From: Proteles cristata cristata
Lineage: Eukaryota; Chordata; Mammalia; Carnivora; Hyaenidae
Assembly: GCA_017311185.1 (NCBI GenBank)
Contig: JAESUZ010002395.1
Span: 930,001-994,000 of the forward strand
DNA: 64,000 bases
Direction of reading: 5' to 3'
The position numbers and the translations under genes were made by a program. This document shows positions 49,036 to 59,888 of the stretch, piece by piece (the stretch's first letter is position 1; every line of letters begins with the position of its first letter). The notes under the pieces were generated by a model that had not been told where the DNA came from, ran no database searches, and worked only from the letters and a program-made list of their open reading frames with translations.

Positions 49036-49196
49036 GCATGAGTGAGTGAACTTTTTACATGTGGCTTTAAAATATTTAATCTAGCAAAACAGCAATAAAG
49101 GAAATATTTTTAAATTTTTGTATGGGAAAAGATAAAGGAAATTATTTGCAACGTATGTAGGGTTTGAATATTCAGTATGCATAAAGAGCTCATTTT

Positions 49197-49408
49197 TTTT
49201 TTAATGTTTTATTTATTTTTAGGAGAGAGAGAGAGACAGCGTGAGCAGGGGAGGGTCAGAGAGAGAGGGAGTCACAGGCTGAAACACGCTCCAGGCTCTG
49301 AGCTGTCAGTCAGCACAGAGCCCGACGCGGGGCTCGAACCCACGAACCGCGAGATCATGACCCAAGCGAAAGTCGGACGCTTAACGGACTAAGCCACCCA
49401 GGCGCCCC
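49197..49408 (-). mobile_element. Young carnivore tRNA-Lys SINE (antisense)
   Basis: Intact CpGs (GCGAGATCATGACC, GAAAGTCGGACGCTTAACGG) and the CTAAGCCACCCAGGCGCCCC end. Flanks AAGAGCTCATTT / AAGAACTCATTT. Confidence 0.95.
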
Positions 49409-49479
49409 AAGAACTCATTTCAATTGAGAATAAGACATCTGGAAAATGGGCAAAAGACATTAAAATGCCATTCATAAAA

Positions 49480-49629
49480 GAAAATTCAAGGTGGGGGTTA
49501 GTGGATGAAATAGGTGATGGGGATTAAAGAGGACACTTGTGACATACAGAAGTGCTGAATCACCATATTGTACACGTGAAACTAATATTGCACCGTTAAC
49601 TATACTGGAATTAAAAATTTTCAAAAACT
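49480..49629 (+). mobile_element. L1 3'-end fragment
   Basis: CACCATATTGTACACGTGAA, ACTAATATTGCACCGTTAAC and TATACTGGAATTAAAAA form a typical L1 3' end. Confidence 0.6.
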
Positions 49630-49854
49630 GGGGCGCCTGGGTGGCTTAGTCAGTTAAGTGTCCGACTTTCGCTTAGGTCATGATCTCGCGGTTCATGGGT
49701 TCAAGCCCCGCATCGGGCTCTGTGCTGGCTGCCAGCCCAGAGCCTGGAGCCTATTTCAGAGTCTGTATCTCACTCTCTCTCTGACCTGCCCCTGCTCACG
49801 CTGTCTCTCTCTCTCTCTCTCTCTGTCTCTCCTAGAAATAAATAAAAATATTTT
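49630..49854 (+). mobile_element. Young carnivore tRNA-Lys SINE
   Basis: GGCGCCTGGGTGGCTTAGTC head. TTTTCAAAAACT repeats on both sides. Expanded (CT)n before the AGAAATAAATAAAA tail. Confidence 0.94.
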
Positions 49855-50100
49855 AAAAATTTTTTCAAAAACTAAAAATAGAGATGCTTAATAAAGCACA
49901 AAAAGGGCAAAACCCCATTATGCAAATAAAAACTATGAGATGCCAATTGTCCCTGTACCAGTGGGCATCACAGAAAGCACTGTACTTGTAGTACTGGCAA
50001 AATTGTGGGGAAATAAATCCTGTCCTGTTCTTAGTGCTCGGAAGACGAACTGGGCACTACATACATTTTCAAGGGGCAGTTAAGCAAAACCTGTCAAAAG
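49855..50100 (+). mobile_element. Possible L1 fragment
   Basis: ACTATGAGATGCCAATTGTC and AAATTGTGGGGAAATAAATC resemble the L1 ORF2 3' part. Short and uncertain. Confidence 0.4.
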
Positions 50101-50839
50101 CCTTGAAACGAAACTCTGATTTGTACCTTCCATTGGTTCATTCATAGACCAAATAAGTTCCTGTTAGGCCCTCAGCTTCAGAGAAAGACAGGATCCCTAT
50201 TCTTGGCACTTTTGTTCTAATTAGGCAGATTTTTAGACTGAAATTGGAACCTTGAAATTTTTTAAATTGAATTTTTAGTAGTGGAAAGCAAAAAGATTTG
50301 ATACCAAATACTAGATTTATCTCTCTTTTCTTTCATAATAATGAGAAATAAAACATGATGTTTGTAAGTGGGTGGAATCTCAGGTTAGAAGAGTCCTTAT
50401 AAATCCAGTTCTTTCTGTGTCCTCCTATCAGATACACAGGAAGTGTACGGTGATGACCTGTCCTGGTTGCCACAAAGAAGGCCCTGTCCATTTTGACATG
50501 GCTCGGTTCCTTAGAAAATGGTCTTCTGTGGTCTTGTCTTCCGCCCTGCCTTTTCTGTGTGTTCCCAGTTCTAGTATCTAGATCTCGAAAGCTTATCTTT
50601 TTCCACACACCCCTGCTCCCCAGTCCTCCTAAATCTTCTCTTAGTGGCAAATCTGTTCCTTCCAGTCAATGAGACTCATTCTTGATCCCTCTCTAACAAC
50701 CCAAATCTCTAACTTCCAAATCTCTCTGCAAATCCTGACAGCTTTACCTTCCAACATGACCATTTTGCCTCCCTTCTGCCCCAAAGATTCTCTCTCACTC
50801 TGATTGCTGTTAATAGCCAGCTAATTGGCTTCCGTTGAT

Positions 50840-51310
50840 TTGCTCGCTCTCTGGCCAAAATCCCTGAATGGTTTCCATTGTTCTCCGAGGGCCTATGTGA
50901 TTTGTAGTCTCTACTTCCACACCCTGCCACCCACATCCATGTTCATCAAGCACTTAGTGTTTCGTCCCAGGGCTTTTGCACTTAACTGTTTCCTCTATCT
51001 GGAAACTTCCCCCAGACAACTGCACGTTTACTGACTTCCTTCAGCCCCAGCTGAAATACCTAACTCCCCTAAAGTGACAGTTCCTCACCACCCTCCACCC
51101 AGCTTCGGCTTTATTTTTCTCCATTATATATCTGTGTACATTGTGTATCCATCTCTCCCTGTATATTGTAATATTTCTTGGCAGTGTCTACCCCTCCCAC
51201 CCCTACCTTATTAGAGCATAAGCCCTGTGAGGGCAAAGACTTAGTTTTGTGAGGAGTGCCTGGCATCCAGCACATGCTTTTAAAAATGTGTTGAATGGAT
51301 GGATAGACCA
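50840..51310 (+). mobile_element. L2 3' end
   Basis: AGGGCTTTTGCACTTAACTG, CTCCCCTAAAGTGACAG, TAAGCCCTGTGAGGGCAAAG and GTGCCTGGCATCCAGCACA run in the L2 consensus order to its 3' end. Confidence 0.88.
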
Positions 51311-51477
51311 TGATTTCCAGACCTGTAGTAATTCTTATTCCTTTCTCTGGATACCTACCTTATGTCAATGTCTGAAAATGTGATGATCCTCGCCCTTGGC
51401 AATGCAAAGTGCAGTGGACCTACTTCCCTGGACCCAGGCATTCTACTTACGTTAACAGAGCCTGTAATGGCAATCAT

Positions 51478-51638
51478 TTTCTCTTTCTCCTCCTCCCCTC
51501 CCCCTTCTCCCCCTCCCCCTCCCCTCCTCCTCCTCCTCCCTCCTCTTCCTCCTCCTTCTCTTCCCCTCCCCCTCCTTCCCCTGTTCATCCTCCTCCCCCT
51601 CTTCTTCCTCCTCTTCTCCCTCTTCCTCCTCCCCCCTG
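51478..51638. repeat. Polypyrimidine (CTC/CCT)n tract
   Basis: About 160 bases almost wholly C and T on the plus strand, imperfect CTCCTC and CCCCTC units. The open frames across it, giving Pro/Ser/Leu or Glu/Arg/Gly runs, are not genes. Confidence 0.95.
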
Positions 51639-52564
51639 AAGAATTCGGGCATCCTTTGCAGAGAATCCAAAAACTCTTGAAAACAACAAGTCCCTTGGGT
51701 TTGAATTCACTACTCCAGGATCCCTAAAGAAAAACTAGCAATTCAGTTACTCTAGCCAATCACCTATGTTTTTCCTAACTTTGCCATCCATGCATACACA
51801 AGCCAATGTGTGCTGAACAATGAGGGGGATATAAAAACAAAACGTAAATAGAGTCTGTCCTAAAGGTTCTCCCTGTTAAGAGGATGCACGTAGCAACTGC
51901 GATACATGCTCTGGCATATAGTTAAGTGCCCTAAAAAAGATACTGATTATTGTACCAGTTCAGGGAGAGATACAGCTTATTTGAAAGGAAAGCATTTGAG
52001 CTAAGTAAGTCCTTAAGATTTGGACATGGAAAAACAGCCTTCAAGAATCTAGTCAGAAGGAAAAGCTTAAGCAAAAGAATGGATTGGGTAAGCACAGGAA
52101 ATAGTCACTAATTCCATTTCACTGGAAGATATAGTTGCCAAAAAAAAAAAAAGGCAAAAGGTGAAAGATGAAAAATGTAATTTAGAACCAAAAGGTGGAG
52201 AACGTCAAATGGCAGCCTCACAAGCCATGTGTGTTGGAAACAAGGGCTATTGAAATTGTCTGGGAAACAACATTGATTGTTGCCTTAGGATAATGAATCT
52301 AGCGGCTGTGAAGAAAAGATTGACAAGAACTGGGGTGGCGACCAAGAAATCTCCAGTCTAGAGGTCAGTACCATAATCCAGCCAAAATAGAGGCTTGACC
52401 AAGTATAGTAGCAATAAGAATAGAAAAGCAGGAAATCACAAAATACATGGAGGCACAAAATTTGCCATCAGGTTGAAGGATTTGAGAATGAATCAAAGAA
52501 AGGGTAGGCAGTGGTGGGTGTGGATTTTGAGCCTAGGTGGCCTCATTGCAGAAACAAACTCCAG

Positions 52565-52760
52565 GGGCGCCTGGGTGGCTCAGTCAGTTAGGTTAATTAT
52601 CCAACTCATGGTTTCCACTGAGGTTAGATCTCATGGCTTGAGGTCCACTTCGGGCTCTGTGCTGGCAGCGCAGAGCCTGCTTGGGATTCTCTCTCCCCCT
52701 CTCTCTCGCCCCACCTGCACTCTCTATCTTAAAATAAATAAATAAAAACAAAAACAAAAA
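52565..52760 (+). mobile_element. Carnivore SINE
   Basis: GGGGCGCCTGGGTGGCTCAG head, diverged body, AAAATAAATAAATAAAAAC tail. GAAACAAACTCCAG / GAATAGAAACTCCAG flanks. Confidence 0.88.
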
Positions 52761-53304
52761 AGGAATAGAAACTCCAGGAGTTGAAAAGCTTGCTTGGAAG
52801 GAATTTCAAATATCTTGCATTTAAATGCCAAAAGCTGTTAAGTAGAGATTGCTCTCAGCCTGTAAAGTTAGGGAGATGTGGGAGGCATCCGCACAGAAGT
52901 GACCAATGAAACTGAGTTTGCACGAAGGTTTAGAGAAGAGAGGCAATGACTATGAACGTGTGGTTATGGGTAGAGTAAGTCGATTCCTGAAGTCTTTGAA
53001 AGTCAAGAAGAGGTGCCAGTGAAGGGAGATTAAGATAGCTGAAATGGAGCAATTAAGAGACTCAGAAGAAAACGGTGACAAGAATAAAAAAATCACTTTG
53101 AGTGAACAATAAAAACTGTACGATGTACTCTGTCCCCAATTAACCACCTCTCAGCGACATACATCACAAAAGATTGGCTTCTGGAGTGCTTTCAACTCCT
53201 TTTTGAACAAGGGGATTGAACTGTCATTTTTATTTCCTAACAACATTGTTAGAATACTTGCAGTGTGATCAGTTTAACCTGGGATGTTTAGAATGAGACC
53301 GTAG

Positions 53305-53379
53305 GGGGCACCTCAGTGGCTCTCAAGGTTAAGCTTCAGACTCCTGATCTCGGAGCTGATAGCACAAATCCTGCTTGGG

Positions 53380-53414
<35 letters not shown>

Positions 53415-53427
53415 ATAAACTTAAACA
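53305..53427 (+). mobile_element. Short carnivore SINE with internal deletion
   Basis: GGGGCACCTCAGTGGCTCTC head, no middle, then TCCTGCTTGGGATTCTCTC, a (CT)n run and AAAATAAACTTAAAC. Confidence 0.8.
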
Positions 53428-54509
53428 AATAAGACCATAGGCGGCACAAGTAAATTTAAATATATAGACACATACATCGATGCAAAGTAGAAGTAGAGAG
53501 GAGACCAAACTTTCATAAATTTAGGCCTTTAATAACCCTGAATTCGAATTATTCCCTGGGTCGGTTTATAATGAGAAAGAATGAATCTAGACTTGGATTT
53601 CTTCTGTCCCTCACATTTATTTTCATTCACACTCAATTTGTGTTGTTCACAAAGCATGTCACAGGCTGTGCACAGCACAGAAAATGGGTTTCGCTAACCA
53701 ATAGGCTCATTTGAGCGCACGCCTAGATTTGAGTTTAATAGTATAATTAGAACCCTACGAATTATTGCATTAGGAGCCCAGAACAGCATTTCTTTTCACC
53801 ATTAATTGACCCATCAGGTCTTTGCACCGAATATATTTTATCCTAAAGGAAATATTTGGTTTTAAAATCAGGGATACGTGACTTTCCTTTGTTTCACTAG
53901 TCTTGCTCGAGACCCGAATGTCCTTTGTGAAAATGTACTTTCAGTACAGTACATTTTTTTTTTCAAGAAAGACCTCTATTCCGCCCCGCCGACGCCCCAC
54001 CCCCACCCCCGCAACTAGCCTGGAGCACATTATGGATAGTTTCAATCGACAAACAGTAGCTCTCCAGCTAGAGAGGGCACTCCATCCTCAACCATAATCC
54101 CAGCTCAGTTTGGAAGCGAGGGTCCCTCTTCTTCTTCGCCCTCCACTGGCTCCCCACAACCTCCTCCGGATCCCTTCGGTCTCGGCCCCTGAGTCGCCAG
54201 CCACAGAGGCTGAGGGGAGCCTCCCAGAGCAGCTGGGGGCGGGAGCGGTGGGGGCGCTGGGAGACTGCCTGGGATGGGCGGACGCAAGGCGCCGTGCGGA
54301 GGTGGGGGACACCCCGCGCGAAGCCCACCTCGAGCGCGCGGGCGCGGAGACGGGAGCTCCCCGGCAGCGCTGCGGGGCCGGCGGGCGCGGGGCGGCGTGC
54401 GTGGACCTTGTCCGCAACCTGTCGCCGCCTCCGCCCCGCTACCCAGATCGCTCCCAGCCTCTCCCCACCCACCGAAAGCCGTTGGTACAGTCCCGCCGGC
54501 TTCGAGAGC

Positions 54510-54515
54510 TTAAAA
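54510..54515 (+). promoter_or_regulatory. TATA-like box, CDO1
   Basis: CTTAAAAGGGGC is the only AT-rich TATA-like sequence in the otherwise GC-rich region upstream of CDO1. It lies 305 bases before the ATG, implying a start near 54540 and a 5' leader of about 275 nt. Inferred from position and sequence only. Confidence 0.45.
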
Positions 54516-54814
54516 GGGGCCGGGGCCGCCCAACCCAGCACATTTGGTCCTGATTTGCGTGCGCTTCGCATCCCCTGCTTTCCCTTATCTGCCAAGCTGC
54601 TGGGGGACGTCGAGGGGTCTCTTGATATCTTAGTGGGGGGAGGGGCGGTTCTTTAGGCTGCGGCACTCGAGCGTTCGGGGGCTCTGTGCGCGCGCGCGCG
54701 CGTGGGTAGCTGTCCAGCCGGCGGCTAAGGTCCCCCGCCCTCCGCTCCTCTGCTCGCTCAGCCCCCGCACCGCAGCGCAGCGGAGAGCCGCGCGCGCAGC
54801 CAACTCGGCGAGGG

Positions 54815-54984
54815 ATGGAGCAGACCGAGGTGCTCAAGCCGCGGTCCCTGGCTGATCTGATCCGCGTCTTGCACCAGCTCTTCGCCGGCGAGGAGGTCAA
54901 CGTGGAGGAGGTGCAGGCCGTCATGGAAGCCTACGAGAGCGACCCCGCCGAGTGGGCAGCCTACGCCAAGTTCGACCAGTACAG
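54815..54984 (+). CDS. CDO1: CDO1 coding exon 1
   Basis: Starts [20 protein letters not shown], ends at AKFDQY plus AG of the Arg57 codon, then donor GTGAGC. It lies in the CpG island. The ATG context AGGGATGG is acceptable and matches the known CDO1 N-terminus. Confidence 0.96.
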
Positions 54985-57900
54985 GTGAGCGCGCGCCCTA
55001 GCCCTGGCTGCGGGAGCCCCGGCGCGGGACCCGGGTACAAAGAGGGATCCGAGGGCGCGAGGGGAGGAGGGGCCTGGCCTCCCTGGGCCCGCCGCTCGCC
55101 AGCCTTTCCCGCAGCCTCCAGCTGCTACGCCTGCTCGCCCTCGGCTCGGCGCTTTGGGCCAAAAGTGGATCATCCCGGCCTGGCCGGAGACTGCGGCGGG
55201 CTCCGGGTGCGGAGGCCACCGCGCGGCCGCAGAAGGTTTTGCCTTCTTCTCGCCGCTCCATCTTCTCTCGGGCTCGGGAGCAATGCCCTGCCCTCTGGCT
55301 CTGTCGCTCGCCTCGGACGCGGCGACGCGAGGTAGGGGGACCGGAGGCCCCAAGCACTCAGGCTCCGCCTGGCCCGCCGCCCTAAGGGACCGAGTGGCCG
55401 GACTGAAGGAGCGTGCCCCCGGGACACAGGGGAGACGGCTGAAGGACTCGCTTCCCCCCACGGCAGTTCTCCATCACTGGATCGCCTGCAGCCAGGCACC
55501 TGCCGCCATCGCGCATTTTTGCCGGTTACCAGCTGCTGTTTTTCAACTAGTGCTGCCCATCCCAAACCCATTTAACTTTACAGACTGCGGGTTTATTTAT
55601 TTATTTTTTAAGTATTTCTTTATTTTTGAGAGAAAGAGCGTGAGCAGGGAGCGGCAGAGAGAGAGGGAGACCCAGAATCTGAAGCAGGCTCCAAGCTGTC
55701 AGCACAGAGGCCCACTCGGGGCTCGAACTCGTGAACCGTGAGATTATGACCCGAGCTAGAGTGGGACACTTAGCCGACTGAGCCAGCCAGGCGCTCCTGC
55801 GGGTTTATTTCAACCCACCGTCAGGGGTGTGAGTTGAAGGGCTGCTTCTCTTTGAGCCCCCAAGCAATGTGCTTTCTCGAATCCTCGGTTCTGAGGCCCT
55901 GGAATGTAAATCGAAGACCGCTGCTACCCAAATGGGGTTGTGCGAGGGGGTTGTGCGAGGGGGTCCGTGGCAGCCCTGGCTTGGTGATAGAAGTACAAAT
56001 GGATCTCCCTACAAGTCCGAGGAGCCAGAAGTAAAACTGACTCACCCTGAAGGGTGGGGGTTTTTCAAGAGCAGCTAGCGATTCAGCCTTTATGGCTGAT
56101 CGGGCTGAGGTTAGGGAAAGGAAGATCCTTGAAAGATAAGAATAAACAGAGATTATGTTCCTTGGAAGCAGTTTTTGTTAGTCACCTCACCTAAACATAG
56201 GTAGCGTGTTTGTCAGCAAGGGCTGTTTCGTCTGCATTTTAGGGCTTGAAATAAAAAAGTGAAGCCTTTCTAAGATCCCATTCGCTGCTTGCAATGGCTC
56301 CAGGAAATTCCTTTGGTTTCTATCCTTATGTGGTTGCCAATAAGGTACCGGAGACCACTCTTTAATTTTGCCACTGGCTCCAAGTAAGCAAGGGTTTATT
56401 ATAGGCCAGGTACTCTTTACCTTACTCTTGTATTTACTCATGTACCTCATGACAGCTCTGTGAGATAGGTACAATTTCTTACCTTTTTTTTTTTTACAGC
56501 TGAGGAATCGTAAGCATTAATAAAAAGATTGGATTAGATACATCGGTCATACTTGTATCAGGTAGCGGCCCCAGGATTCAAATTAGCATTGTTGTTCCAG
56601 AGCCCTTCCTCCAAACAACAGCTGAACTTTCTGCAGACACATGATGCCTTAATAGTTTGCTTTCAGGGTAGTTATATTAGTGACCAAGTGAAATTCATCA
56701 ACCCGGGTAGGCTGAGGGCTCTGAATCTGTAGAACAATGGCATTTCCCAGGGCTTTGAATTCATCTTGACTGACAAGCTCTAATTGAATCACTTGAGATG
56801 CAAGCATTTGGATTGATCTATTGCACAGGTATGCAGGGTGCAACTAATGAAGATAAATGGGTGGGCAGTTGGGGAAGTGTGGAGGGAGAAATGTGGGAGA
56901 GCAGAAATCATTTGGGTAGTGTTTGTGTGTGTGTGTGTGTGGAATAGGTATCCTAGCCCTGCAAAGGATTCTGATCTCTGACCTTGGGAAGGCCAGTGCA
57001 GAAGAACCAGGACAGAATATGTTCCAGGGTGAGCCAGACATTAATTTCTCTGGGACCAGTCCCAGAAAAGCAACAGGGGTGCCCCTGAGACTGGTAGAGA
57101 GAGAAAGAGTATGTATGTGTGTATATAACAAAATGGAGTTTATCGTGAATTACAGGCTGTGTGCACAGCCGCTAGCTAGGTCATCAAGGGCTACAAAGTT
57201 AGGATGACTGACCTCTGAAAAGCACTTCCTAATCAACTCTCTCTCTCTCTGCCAACACCTGGCCTCCTGCCTTGTAAGAAGAGAAAAGGGGAAGAATGAG
57301 CATTAGGGACATAAGGGAACAGATGACTATGTGATCAAACACTACCCCAAATATGGGGTAAAGAGTCCTTGTCTTAAAAAATAAATCTAAACAAATGTCA
57401 TAATTATCAGACTTTACTAATTAGATGATATGAATGATACCCCCCTTTTTAAAAAAATTTTTTTTAATGTTTATTTATTTTTGAGAGACAGAGACAAGAA
57501 CATGAGCAGGGGAGGGGCAGAGAGAGAGGGAGACACATAATCAGAAGCAGGCTCCAGACTCTGAGCTGTCAGCACAGAGCCTGACGTGGGGCTTGAACTT
57601 ACGAGCCGTGAGATCATGACCTGAGCCCAAGTTGGACGCTTAACTGCCTGAGCCACCCAGGGACCCCTGGGTGACACTCCTTTGGCCAATAGAAACTTGA
57701 AAGTGGGGTTTTTTTTTTCCTTCTGATGGTATGCTTGTAGTGGTTTTGATTTGGGATTTTGGGGGCAGCCAATTACTGGATTCTCCTGGAAAAGGTTTAG
57801 AGTGTCATTTACTTCCCTCATGTAGTTTCCTCTGTTGTATACTTAAATCAATCCCCACCCTATCTGTGGAGGACTTTTCATTATGAGTGCTTTTGAATGT

Positions 57901-59847
57901 GGTTTGTGTCTGGGCTACAGCAAAAATTAAGGAGAATTCTAAAAACAGCTATGTAATGAACCTTGTTTCTTATAGTTTAGCTACAAGAGAAAAAAATAGC
58001 AACTTTTCTTGTGTACAGCAGCAATGCCCTTTGCAAGTAACCTCTGTGAGAAACTTACTCTTTTTTTTATCAGTTTCAGGCAATCACATGAAGAATCCAG
58101 GAATTTGCTTTCCTTTCCCCTGTTACCTTCTTTCTGCTGTTAATGAAAAGCAGCTAGAAACGTGGTGATTCAAAATCCAAAAATGTCCAAAATGCCCTGT
58201 GAAAAATTGTTTTCATTTTAAGTTGTTTAGAGGAATAAATGTTAGCACTTGTAAATGAGCCATGCTCTCTTGTGACACACTTCTTTTTCCCGGTTTTCTC
58301 ATCAACCCAATTCAAACTTCTGAATACCTTCCTTGTAGGTATACTCGAAATCTTGTGGATGAAGGAAATGGAAAATTTAATCTCATGATTCTCTGCTGGG
58401 GTGAAGGACATGGCAGGTAATACAATTATTCATTTGCAAATACTTAAATTCTCTATTCCAGCGTTAAGGCAAGTGCGGTGCCAGAATGGTCACAGATCTT
58501 GGGAGCGCTGACACATCTCATGTTACAGTTATTTTGTTCAGTGTCCCAACAGAAATTCTCATGAGAATCGGGATAAGAGGGCTAGGCATACACCATGGGT
58601 GTCAAAACCAGCCCCCTAAATGAGTAGTAAATCAAAGGAGGTCTGCAGCCAGTTTAACTTCGTCTCTCAGTCTTCTGTGGCATTAAGTATATATGGAATT
58701 TTGCTAAAACTTGACCTTCGCGGTACTTTGAAGTATGCACACAATTGCAGGACCGAAGACCAAAGTGTCCACATTTGGACCTAGAAAAGCAGTTCACCAG
58801 TTCAGAAAAGTTCTTTCTACTTCAAGTTAATTGTTGACGGTTATTTTTTAGTTCCCTTTTTAAATTTTTATGTAGAGGGTAAGGCAGCTTAAACTAACAC
58901 CAATTCTTTGAAACTTGGTTCCTTCATTTGTCGTTAGTGGATACATTTTTGAGTTGTTATCTCTATAAACAGATCTTCTCAGTCTTTTGAGAACAATACA
59001 AACCAAAATTGCAGACCCATTTCTGATGAGAGAAAGGAAGCCTGAATTTATGAGATGGGGGGAGGGGAGTTAGGTCCATAGAGGACCTTTATTTACTCAT
59101 GGAATGAAGTTGTTTCCATTCACTCCCAATATATTTTGAAAGCATATATATGTCGGGACAGGACTAGGCTCTGTGGGTTTAGGAAATGAGTTCCTACAGT
59201 TTTGTGAGTTCTTAGGGTTTTATGAGTTCTTACAGTTTTATGAATTCAACATAGGAAATAAATGCTAATGGCATATACAGCTTCTTTTAATCAACTCTAC
59301 GGCTAATACTATTTAATAAACTTAAATACCATTTACGATTACATGAATAAATATTTCCCACAAATCCAATTTACTTTTTTCTCCCTCCATTATTGTGAGT
59401 TAATCACAGGTGGGATACTCTAAATCTACAGAAGGTTAGCATTATTGCAGTAGAACTTCTGGGTGTTCTCATCCATACACATACCTTTTGTCCCCCAAAG
59501 GAAGGAGAAGAGAGAAAAGGCCTGGGGTGAGGGGAAAAAAACCCCACTATATGTTGCATGATCTTACAAGTGAGACACAGTTATTATAGATAATTATCTT
59601 TATTCTTTCCAGAATTTTTCTAATATAATTGTGTAATCAAGTTGTAGCCCAGCTTAACTGAGTTATTAAAAGCTATATTCGGGGTGCCTGGGTGGCTCGG
59701 TCGGTTAAGTGTCCGACTTCGGCTCAGGTCATGATCTCCCAGTTCGTGGGTTCGAGCCCTGCATCGAGCTCTGTGCTGACAGCTCAGAGCCTGGAGTCTG
59801 TTTCAGATTCTGTGTCTCCCTCTCTCTCTCACCCTCCCCTGCTCATG

Positions 59848-59888
<41 letters not shown>

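Larger units (their letters stand above)
46836..54099. other. ATG12-CDO1 intergenic region
   Basis: About 7.3 kb of repeats: an L2-like piece (48290-48560), a Tigger-like remnant, SINEs at 48854, 49197, 49630, 52565 and 53305, L1 ends near 49490-50100, an L2 end (50840-51310) and a polypyrimidine tract (51478-51638). 46836-47690, 51645-52560 and 52765-53300 hold nothing I can name. No gene is supported here. An open frame at 47702-47989 (minus) is discussed under findings. Confidence 0.8.
54100..55520 (+). promoter_or_regulatory. CDO1 CpG-island promoter and first-exon region
   Basis: Strongly GC- and CpG-rich sequence around CDO1 exon 1, with an alternating GC run at about 54688-54703. Methylation of the CDO1 promoter island is well known in human tumours; that is literature knowledge, not something read here. 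Several long open frames on both strands are by-products of the GC content. Confidence 0.8.
54985..58338 (+). other. CDO1: CDO1 intron 1
   Basis: A 3.35-kb intron. The first 500 bases are GC-rich island sequence, then come a SINE (55599-55796), a MIR (56380-56610) and a SINE (57450-57666). A short GT run lies at 56921-56941. The stretches 55815-56375, 56640-57440 and 57670-58330 hold nothing I can name. Confidence 0.88.

Noticed and set aside
54068..55741. Open frames of 110-195 codons on both strands around CDO1 exon 1
   Set aside because: Same cause: GC-rich island sequence. The real frame is the CDO1 one starting at 54815.
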